DNA of 15,471 bases, from positions 1 through 15,471 of the forward strand of contig JAPPKP010000156.1 of NCBI GenBank assembly GCA_028819955.1, in the 5' to 3' direction. The position numbers and the translations under genes were made by a program. Of the stretch, positions 7,802 to 13,459 are shown piece after piece; position 1 is the first letter of the stretch, and each line of letters begins with the position of its first letter. A model generated the notes under the pieces. That model was not told the DNA's origin. It did no database searches and saw nothing but the letters and a program-made list of their open reading frames with translations. This DNA comes from Rhodospirillaceae bacterium (GTDB taxonomy: Bacteria; Pseudomonadota; Alphaproteobacteria; UBA828).

Positions 7802-8985
7802 GAGTCGGCGTCGTCAATCTCGGCGCCATCGTCTCCGGCGACTGGCGCGCGCCCTTTGTCGAAGGCGATGCCCTCGTCGCCGCCGACGGCCTGCTGGAAG
7901 CCGTGGGCCAGGTGCCGCCCGCCGCCCTCGACGCCTGCGATGTCGTGATCGACGCCGGCGGCGCGACGGCGATTCCGGGGCTGATCGATTCCCAGGTCCA
8001 CGTCACCTTCGGCGACTTCACGCCGCGCCAGAACACCGTGGGCTACCTCACGAGCTACGTCCACGGCGGCACCACCACGGCGATCTCCGCCTCCGAGGTT
8101 CATGTGCCGGGCCGGCCGAAGGACCCCGCCGGGGTCAAGGCGCTCGCGGTCGCGGCCTTCAAGTGCTTCGAGCATTACCGGCCGGGCGGCATGCGTGTGC
8201 ATGGCGGCTCCATCATCCTGGAGCCCGGCCTCACCAGGGCGGACTTCGACGACGTGCATCGGGACGGCGTCTGGCTCGCCAAGGCCGGCTTCGGCGCGGT
8301 GGAGACGGCGCGGGACTACGTGGCGCTGGTGCGGGATGCGCGCGAGGCCGGCCTGCTCACGACGCTGCACACCGGCGGGGCCTCGATCCCCGGCTCCTTC
8401 CCCATCACCGGAGCGGACCTGATCGCCATCGACCCCACGGTCTCCTTCCACATCAACGGCGGGCCGGTCGCCATCGAGGACCGCTATTTCGAGCAGGTGG
8501 CGGCGGAGACCGGGATCGCCATGCAGGTCTGCACCGCCGGCAATCTGCGGACCACGCTGCTCTGCGCCGAGATGGCGCGCAAGCACGACGCCTTCGATCG
8601 CTTCCTGATCGCGACCGACACGCCGACCGGCAGCGGCGTCATGCCGCTCGGCATGATCTACACCATGGTCCACATCGCCTCGATCGCCGGCTTCGATCCC
8701 ACCTGGATGATCGCCGCCTCCACCGGCAACGTGGCGGAGATCTATGGGCTCAACAGCGGCTTCCTCAGGCCGGGGCGGGATGCGGACGTGGTCATCGTCG
8801 ACGCCCCGCTCGGCGCCACCAAGCCAGATGCGCTGACGACCATGAGCAACGGCGACCCGGTCGCCATCGGCGCGGTGATTACCGACGGCATCCCCCGCTT
8901 CGTCGGCCGCAGCCGCAACACCCCGCCGACCACCCGCAAGGTCGCCGTCGCCCGCTGCGAGGTCCCGGCCTTCGATCCGTCGTAG
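7798..8985 (+). CDS. Enamidase-like amidohydrolase
   Basis: A 395-residue metal-dependent amidohydrolase beginning at GTG within a GTGA overlap with the HpaB-type gene, so translation is coupled. Seen: the small beta domain (1-60), the first barrel strand GLIDSQVHVTFGDFTPRQ (61-78), GGTTTAISASEVHVPGRPKDPAG (90-112), His191 in LHTGGAS, His218 in SFHINGGP, Asp274 in IATDTPTGSG, and a returning beta domain (GRDADVVIVD). This pattern resembles enamidase of nicotinate fermentation, which opens the ring of 6-oxo-tetrahydronicotinate. The usual HxH metal motif reads Gln66-Val-His68, so the first metal-ligand His is replaced by Gln; the codon is CAG, one base from CAC. Whether this is a subfamily trait or a loss of one metal site is unknown. 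In context it probably hydrolyses a cyclic amide or enamide made by the two oxygenases; exact substrate unassigned. Confidence 0.88.
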   Translation: MRVGVVNLGAIVSGDWRAPFVEGDALVAADGLLEAVGQVPPAALDACDVVIDAGGATAIPGLIDSQVHVTFGDFTPRQNTVGYLTSYVHGGTTTAISASEVHVPGRPKDPAGVKALAVAAFKCFEHYRPGGMRVHGGSIILEPGLTRADFDDVHRDGVWLAKAGFGAVETARDYVALVRDAREAGLLTTLHTGGASIPGSFPITGADLIAIDPTVSFHINGGPVAIEDRYFEQVAAETGIAMQVCTAGNLRTTLLCAEMARKHDAFDRFLIATDTPTGSGVMPLGMIYTMVHIASIAGFDPTWMIAASTGNVAEIYGLNSGFLRPGRDADVVIVDAPLGATKPDALTTMSNGDPVAIGAVITDGIPRFVGRSRNTPPTTRKVAVARCEVPAFDPS

Positions 8986-9001
8986 GGCGGTGCACCGGCG
9001 C

Positions 9002-9415
9002 CTAGCGAAGGGCGTCGATCGTCTGAACGTGGCCGCCTGCGGCGTAGGTCAGGATGGCGTAATCGGCGGTGAGCAGGGGGGCGCCGTAATGGCGGGCGGT
9101 TGCGACAATCAAGCGATCCGCCGGATCGGCGTGGAATGCGCCCGGCAACCGGACACTCTCGATAGCGATTGCTGGCTCGATCGGAAGCAGCCCGATCGCT
9201 GGCAAGGCAAGCACCGCCATGATCCACTCTCGGACTTCGCGCGAGAGCCGGAGGCGGCCCTTCTCGGCCAGCAGGGCGATTTCCCATGGCGTGATGGCGG
9301 AGATGCCTATGCCATCCGCCTGCTCCGCCGCAGTTATCTTGGCACGCGCGTCGGCGCCGAGCCGCCGTTCGTCCTCTATGGCCCATATCAACGCATGCGT
9401 GTCGAGCACGATCAC
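9002..9415 (-). CDS. PIN-domain ribonuclease toxin (VapC-like)
   Basis: A 137-residue PIN-domain protein, the usual size for type II toxins. The acidic metal-binding residues are present: Asp5 (VLDTHALIWA), Glu45 (TPWEIALL), Asp97/Asp100 (DPADRLIVATA) and Asp118 (LLTADYAIL), so the nuclease looks intact. Toxins of this class cleave RNA, often tRNA. The start overlaps the upstream antitoxin by 4 nt, the typical antitoxin-first arrangement. It converges on the enamidase-like gene, with 16 nt between the stop codons. The last 11 codons are repeated in degenerate form at 10524-10561. Confidence 0.93.
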   Translation of the reverse strand: MIVLDTHALIWAIEDERRLGADARAKITAAEQADGIGISAITPWEIALLAEKGRLRLSREVREWIMAVLALPAIGLLPIEPAIAIESVRLPGAFHADPADRLIVATARHYGAPLLTADYAILTYAAGGHVQTIDALR

Positions 9416-9654
9416 CGCACGGCGTTCCAGTCAGCGGGGTCGGCGGCCGGCCCGAAGGGGTCGTCGTAGGCCAGCACCGATCCCTTCATCGCACCAATAA
9501 TCGATCGTCCCGCGTGCTCCGGCGGCACCGGCGACAGCACCGCGACCGGTTTGCCGCGATTGGTGATGGTAACCGGCTCGCCATCTTCGGCCATCTCATT
9601 GATAATACGGAGACATTTCGTCTGAAATGCGGCCGCCGCAATCGTCTTGCCCAT
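9412..9654 (-). CDS. Phd/YefM-type antitoxin
   Basis: An 80-residue antitoxin. The N-terminal DNA-binding domain shows FQTKCLRIINEMAEDGEPVTITNRGKPVAVL (about 10-40), the classic Phd/YefM signature, followed by a flexible acidic tail that would wrap the toxin. A GGGAG ribosome site sits 4-5 nt before the ATG. The pair has its own AT-rich palindromic control region immediately upstream (9671-9709), expected for autorepression by antitoxin or toxin-antitoxin complex. Confidence 0.93.
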   Translation of the reverse strand: MGKTIAAAAFQTKCLRIINEMAEDGEPVTITNRGKPVAVLSPVPPEHAGRSIIGAMKGSVLAYDDPFGPAADPADWNAVR

Positions 9655-9670
9655 TGCTCCCGCCTCGTCT

Positions 9671-9709
9671 CGTATATATATACGTATTATATGTACGTAT
9701 ATATATACG
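9671..9709 (-). promoter_or_regulatory. Perfect inverted-repeat operator/promoter of the toxin-antitoxin pair
   Basis: Two 16-nt arms, cgtatatatatacgta (9671-9686) and its exact reverse complement (9694-9709), flank a 7-nt spacer. Each arm also contains the 14-nt perfect palindrome cgtatatatatacg, giving two identical sites with centres 25 bp apart. On the reverse strand a TATAAT (9691-9686) lies in the spacer with TTGCCG (9713-9708) 16 nt upstream; a better TTGACA at 9722-9717 is 25 nt away, too far for normal spacing. The operator therefore overlaps the likely promoter, 16 nt before the antitoxin start. The tract contrasts sharply with the GC-rich surroundings. Binding by the Phd-type antitoxin is inferred. 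Confidence 0.85.
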
Positions 9710-9771
9710 GCAATGATGTCAAGCGAGTAAGGTATACCTGCAGCGCGTGCCGAAGCGGTCCCTGTCAGCCT

Positions 9772-10431
9772 TCAGTCGATCTCGTCTTCGGGCACGATCC
9801 ATGGCTCTTGAAGCGCCGCGTCGCGCCATTCGACGAAGGCCGGGAGGCTGAGCACGGCGCGACTGTAAGCGGCGCAGGTCTCGTCGAGATCGACGCCGTA
9901 GGTGTCGAGCCGGGTGACGACCGGCGCGTACATGGCGTCGGCCGCGCAGAAGGCGCCGAACAGGAAGTCGCCGCCGGCCCCGTAGCGGCAGCGGCAATCG
10001 CGCCAGATCTCGCAAATGCGGTCGATATCGTCGTCGACCCCCGGTCCGCGGCCCCTCCCCTTGAGGTCCAAACGACGCAGGTTCATGGGCATGTGATTGC
10101 GGAGCGCGGTGAAGCCCGCGTGCATCTCGTTGGCGATGGCGCGGGCTGTGGCGCGGGCCTCGCGGTCCCCGGGCCAGAGACCTGCGTCCGGGAACAGCTC
10201 GTTGGCGTACTCGATGATCGCCAAGGTCTCCCAGACGGTGCGCTCGCCGTGCAGCAGCGCGGGTACGCGCCCAGACGGCGAGACGGCGGCGATGGCCTCC
10301 TTCCAGTTCTCGCCGCACAGCAGGAGCAGCCGCTCGTTGAAGGGGATTCCGGCCTGGCGCAGCGCAAGCCAGGGCCGGAGCGACCAGGACGAGTAGTTCT
10401 TGTTGCCGATAATCAGGGTGAGTTCGCTCAT
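9772..10431 (-). CDS. Glutathione S-transferase family protein
   Basis: A 219-residue cytosolic GST. The thioredoxin-like N domain shows IGNKNYSSWSLRPWLALRQAGI, with Ser14/Ser15 at the position of the catalytic serine, Pro57 in GRVPALL as the cis-proline, and WETLAIIEYANELFP as the glutathione gamma-glutamyl binding region (Glu68). The all-helical C domain follows, with FLFGAFCAADAMYAPVVTRL matching the conserved 'SxADxxxaPv..R' helix. The start at 10431 is chosen because MSELTLIIGNKN begins the first strand; an ATG 12 nt further upstream (10443) is possible and neither has a clear ribosome site. GSTs conjugate glutathione or isomerise substrates; the specific role is unknown. It is transcribed toward the antitoxin with a separate promoter in between. 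Confidence 0.9.
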   Translation of the reverse strand: MSELTLIIGNKNYSSWSLRPWLALRQAGIPFNERLLLLCGENWKEAIAAVSPSGRVPALLHGERTVWETLAIIEYANELFPDAGLWPGDREARATARAIANEMHAGFTALRNHMPMNLRRLDLKGRGRGPGVDDDIDRICEIWRDCRCRYGAGGDFLFGAFCAADAMYAPVVTRLDTYGVDLDETCAAYSRAVLSLPAFVEWRDAALQEPWIVPEDEID

Positions 10432-10523
10432 GGCGCTATGCAACTACGCACCGGGTTACTCAGGGCGGCGCACTATAGCGTCGCGCCCTGTGTCGGCAAT
10501 GCCGGGCGGCCGCGACCGGCCGG

Positions 10524-10561
10524 TCAGCGCGTGGCGTCGATGGTGTGAACGTGGCCGCCTG
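10524..10561 (-). pseudogene. 3' remnant of a second vapC gene
   Basis: Read on the reverse strand this gives GGHVHTIDATR followed by a stop, against GGHVQTIDALR and stop at the end of the intact vapC. Over 36 aligned bases (10526-10561 versus 9004-9039) I count 5 mismatches, and the 16-mer tgaacgtggccgcctg is identical. Homology stops at about 10561, where transposase-like sequence begins, so only the tail of the duplicate survives. A perfect 12-nt palindrome (gaccggccggtc, 10514-10525) runs into its stop codon. Confidence 0.75.
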
Positions 10562-10657
10562 GAGGGCGGTCAGGTCGGCGGCGAAGTAAAGCACCAGCTC
10601 GCGGACCTTGGCCTCCGAGATCCTCGAACGTCTCACGTACTTGTTTTTCGTTGCCAT
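10553..10657 (-). pseudogene. Truncated IS1595-family transposase, N-terminal fragment
   Basis: From an ATG at 10657 the reverse strand encodes MATKNKYVRRSRISEAK followed by VRELVLYFAADLTALQAA, which resembles the N terminus of IS1595/ISXO2-type transposases (K-N-K-Y-x-x-R-S-R-I-S-E-x-K, then an LTATQIA-like helix). The match ends near 10556, before the helix-turn-helix is complete and far short of the DDE-type catalytic domain, and reading on enters the vapC remnant in another frame. It is therefore a relic. Upstream to about 10740 may be the old element end (a locally AT-richer stretch at roughly 10700-10730), but I cannot identify a terminal inverted repeat. Family call is from pattern memory only. 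Confidence 0.65.
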
Positions 10658-10757
10658 GCCCAGCCTCGGCACACATCACAACAGCCTCGGCCAGGCAAAA
10701 CCCGTACACATTTATGACAGTCGTCAATCTGGCGCGGCCCGCCTCCCTTGGAGAGGC

Positions 10758-11462
10758 CTAGTCGACGGTATCGTCCTCGTCGGCGCCGCTCATCAACTGG
10801 GAAAACCGCACCGGCAAAATTTCCTCGGTCTCGAACCGCCCATCCCCGTCCTTGGTGACCAGCAGCAGGCGCTGGTCGTCCTCCAGGCCGGCGGGGATCA
10901 CCATGCGCCCGCCGGGCTTGAGCTGCTGCAGGAGCGCCGGCGGGATCAAGTCCGGCGCCGCGGTCGCGATGATGCGGTCGTAGGGCGCGTGGTCGGGCCA
11001 TCCCAGGCTGCCGTCGCCGACGCGGAACTGGACGTTGCCGTAGCCCTGCTCGTCGAGCCGGCGGCGGCCGCTCTGAGCCAACTCCTCGATCAACTCGACG
11101 GTGTAGACCTCGGCCGCGAGCTCCGCCAGCAGCGCCGCCTGATAGCCGAGCCCGGTGCCGATCTCGAGCACCCGGTGCTCCGCGCCAATATCCAGCAGAT
11201 CGGTCATCAGCGCGACGATGAAGGGCTGCGAGATGGTCTTGCCGCAGCCGATGGGAAGCGGTGAATCGAGGTAGGCGTAGAGCGCCATCTCCACCGGCAC
11301 GAAGGCGTGACGCGGGACCCGCCCGATCGCTTCCATGACATCGCCCGCGATGGCGGCTCGGCCGGTCTTGCCGCTGACATGGTCGGCATGGAGTGCCACC
11401 TGCTCGACCATGGTTCGGCGCAGGATCGCGAATTGATCTTCGTTGGTATTCGCCGCCGTCAT
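10758..11462 (-). CDS. pcm: Protein-L-isoaspartate O-methyltransferase family protein (second copy)
   Basis: A 234-residue SAM-dependent methyltransferase of the PCMT family. Seen: GKTISQPFIVALMTDLL (74-90), the SAM motif VLEIGTGLGYQAALL (98-112), VGDGSLGWPDHAPYDRIIATAAP and LKPGGRMVIPAG. The C terminus, LPVRFSQLMSG plus an acidic tail, departs from the FVPL ending of the copy at 3108-3788. The ATG at 11462 has an AAGGA site 6 nt upstream. It is transcribed divergently from the acyltransferase gene. The two copies share the core motifs but differ along most of their length, so they are old paralogues, not a recent duplication. Which one repairs isoaspartate, and whether this one has another substrate, is open. 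Confidence 0.92.
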   Translation of the reverse strand: MTAANTNEDQFAILRRTMVEQVALHADHVSGKTGRAAIAGDVMEAIGRVPRHAFVPVEMALYAYLDSPLPIGCGKTISQPFIVALMTDLLDIGAEHRVLEIGTGLGYQAALLAELAAEVYTVELIEELAQSGRRRLDEQGYGNVQFRVGDGSLGWPDHAPYDRIIATAAPDLIPPALLQQLKPGGRMVIPAGLEDDQRLLLVTKDGDGRFETEEILPVRFSQLMSGADEDDTVD

Positions 11463-11649
11463 GGCTGGTCCTTACGCCTCGGCGTGCGCGCATGCCAGCG
11501 GGCACCGCGCCCGCCCATTACTGCTATAAGTAACGTATCCGCGCGACAGCCGCGAGCCCACCGGTGACGATCCTCTGCCGCGACCGCCCTAGCGAGGGGA
11601 GACCGACCCGCTTCGATGAAGCCCGCCGAGCCGGGCGCGGGGCGGGCGC

Positions 11650-13071
11650 ATGACCGGCTCGCTCGCGCTGCCGCTCTGGATTCTCGCGGTGGTAGGCGCG
11701 CTCGCGCTCTGGGCCGCGCTGGACCGGATCCTGATGCCGAGCGCGCGCTGGTTCCTGCGCCGCCGCCTTAACCGCATGATCGAGGAGGTGAATACGCGGC
11801 TCGAGCTGCAGATCCCGGCGTTCCAGCAGACCAAGCGCCGGGTGCTGATCGACCAGCTCAGCTACGACCCGCAGGTGATGGAAGCGATCGACGCCGAGGC
11901 CGAGGCAACCGGCACGCCGCGCGAGGTGTTGAGCCGGCAGGTGGAGCGCTACGCCCGCGAGATCGTACCCTCCTTCAACGCCTACGCCTACTTCCGGATC
12001 GGCTATCACGTTGCGCGGCGCGCGGTGGAGAGCCTCTACCGCGTGCGCCTCGGCTATTCGGACGACGAGGCGCTGGCCCGCATCGAGCCCGGCGCCAGCG
12101 TCGTCTTCGTGATGAACCACCGCAGCAACATGGACTACGTGATCGTCGCCTACATGGCGGCACATCGCTCCGCGCTCAGCTATGCAGTCGGCGAATGGGC
12201 GCGGGTCTGGCCGCTCAGGATGCTGGTGCGCTCGCTCGGCGCCTACTTCGTGCGGCGCGGCTCGGGCAGCCGCCTCTACCGCCAGGTGCTGGCGCGCTAC
12301 GTGCAGGCAGCGACCGCCGGTGGCGTGGTTCAGGCGGTCTATCCCGAGGGCGGGCTCAGCCGCGACGGCCGCCTGCGCAAGCCCAAGCTCGGCCTCATCA
12401 ACTACATGGTCTCGTCCTTCGACCCGGAAGGGATGCGCGACCTGGTCTTCGTCCCCGTGGGGATCAACTACGACCGGGTGCTGGAGGACCGCATGCTGGT
12501 GCGGGCGCCCGGCCCCGGCGAGCCCCGGCGCAGCCGGGCGCGCGTGCTTGCGACCGCGTTCCGCTTCGTCGCCCACAACGTGGGCCTGATGATCCGGCGG
12601 CGCTGGTACCGCTTCGGCTACGCCTGCGTGAACTTCGCCGCGCCGATCTCAATGCGCGACTACGCCAAGGCCCGCGAGGTCGACTTTCGTACGCTGGAGC
12701 CCGACGCCCGCCACGAAGCCGTCGAGAAGCTCGGCGGCGAGCTATTGGAAGCGATCGCGGCGGCGATCCCGGTGTTGCCGGTGTCCCTGGTGGCGACGGT
12801 GTTCGTCCACTCGGACGGGGCGCTCGACCTGCTGGAAATCAAGGGGCGCACCCAGGCGTTGATCGACCGGCTGGAGCGCGAGGGCGCCTACGTGCACGTC
12901 CCGCGGGCGGACCGCGACTACGCCGTCACCGTGGGCCTGCGCATGCTGACGCTGCGCCACTTCGTGACCGAAGCGGACGGCCTCTACCGCGCGAACGAAG
13001 GCGAGCGCGACATGCTGCGCTACTACGCCAACGCCATCGAGCATTTCCTACCCGATCCGCAGGCCGGCTGA
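11650..13071 (+). CDS. PlsB-like glycerol-phosphate acyltransferase family protein
   Basis: A 473-residue membrane-associated acyltransferase. All four glycerolipid acyltransferase blocks are visible: NHRSNMDY (His157-x4-Asp162, catalytic), GAYFVRRGSGSRLYRQVL (197-214), AVYPEGGLSRDGR (229-241) and FVPVGINYDRV (267-277). One hydrophobic segment at residues 5-25 probably anchors it in the inner membrane; the following RRRLNR stretch is positively charged. Family members acylate glycerol-3-phosphate or lysophosphatidate in phospholipid synthesis. It is much shorter than E. coli PlsB (about 800 residues), resembling the shorter forms seen in other proteobacteria. The start has a GGGGCGGGC stretch just upstream but no classic ribosome site. 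The 187 nt before it are shared with the divergent methyltransferase gene; a TATAAG at 11525-11530 is a weak promoter candidate. Confidence 0.88.
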   Translation: MTGSLALPLWILAVVGALALWAALDRILMPSARWFLRRRLNRMIEEVNTRLELQIPAFQQTKRRVLIDQLSYDPQVMEAIDAEAEATGTPREVLSRQVERYAREIVPSFNAYAYFRIGYHVARRAVESLYRVRLGYSDDEALARIEPGASVVFVMNHRSNMDYVIVAYMAAHRSALSYAVGEWARVWPLRMLVRSLGAYFVRRGSGSRLYRQVLARYVQAATAGGVVQAVYPEGGLSRDGRLRKPKLGLINYMVSSFDPEGMRDLVFVPVGINYDRVLEDRMLVRAPGPGEPRRSRARVLATAFRFVAHNVGLMIRRRWYRFGYACVNFAAPISMRDYAKAREVDFRTLEPDARHEAVEKLGGELLEAIAAAIPVLPVSLVATVFVHSDGALDLLEIKGRTQALIDRLEREGAYVHVPRADRDYAVTVGLRMLTLRHFVTEADGLYRANEGERDMLRYYANAIEHFLPDPQAG

Positions 13072-13117
13072 CTGGATTGAATAGGGCGCCGACGGCGGGG
13101 GCCGCCGGCACGGTGGA

Positions 13118-13411
13118 CTACTCGACAGCCTCGACGAAATAGACGCTGCTGTTGCAGGCGCGGAAGCGCATCGGCAGCACCGCCTGGTATTCGTGGCAGT
13201 TGTACCACTCCTTCGCCCTCTCCATGCTCGGAAAGCGGATGATCACGATCCTCGGCGGCTTCGACATGCCGTCCATGTGGGCGACATTGGTGGTGGCGGC
13301 GATCAGCTCGCCGTCATACGCCGCGACCGAGGGGCCGGCCTTCTCGGCGTACTCGTCCATAAGCGCTTGATCGAACACCTGAGATTCGGAAATCAAATAG
13401 GCAGCAGGCAT
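13118..13411 (-). CDS. DUF1330 family protein
   Basis: A 97-residue protein with the ferredoxin-like alpha/beta pattern of DUF1330: MPAAYLISESQVFD at the start, YAEKAGPSVAAYDGELIAA, PPRIVIIRFPSMERAKEWYNCHEYQAVLPMR, and a final strand NSSVYFVEAVE. The family is predicted to form dimeric alpha/beta barrels; no established reaction is known to me. The start is supported by an AGGGAGAA site about 6 nt upstream. It follows the large flavoprotein gene by 48 nt on the same strand and is likely co-transcribed with it. It ends 46 nt from the convergent acyltransferase. Confidence 0.9.
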   Translation of the reverse strand: MPAAYLISESQVFDQALMDEYAEKAGPSVAAYDGELIAATTNVAHMDGMSKPPRIVIIRFPSMERAKEWYNCHEYQAVLPMRFRACNSSVYFVEAVE

Positions 13412-13459
13412 GGCTGTTCTCCCTGAGTTGGGCCGTGTCGTTCGTCGTTTCGGAAAGGG

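Noticed and set aside
7729..8673. Reverse-strand open frame of 314 codons across the HpaB/enamidase junction
   Set aside because: Low-complexity composition, no motif, no ribosome site; a shadow of two well-supported forward genes.
8989..8996. Palindrome ggtgcacc between the convergent enamidase and vapC stops
   Set aside because: Eight bases in GC-rich DNA is within chance and no T-tract follows it in either direction.
10460..10672. A 70-codon small gene on the reverse strand
   Set aside because: The first half is a transposase-like fragment and the second half is the vapC tail read in the wrong frame, so it is a junction product and not a gene.
10741..10757. Terminator hairpin between the transposase relic and the second pcm gene
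   Set aside because: Only a 5-bp stem (gcctc/gaggc) with a 7-nt loop and no T-run; too weak to call.
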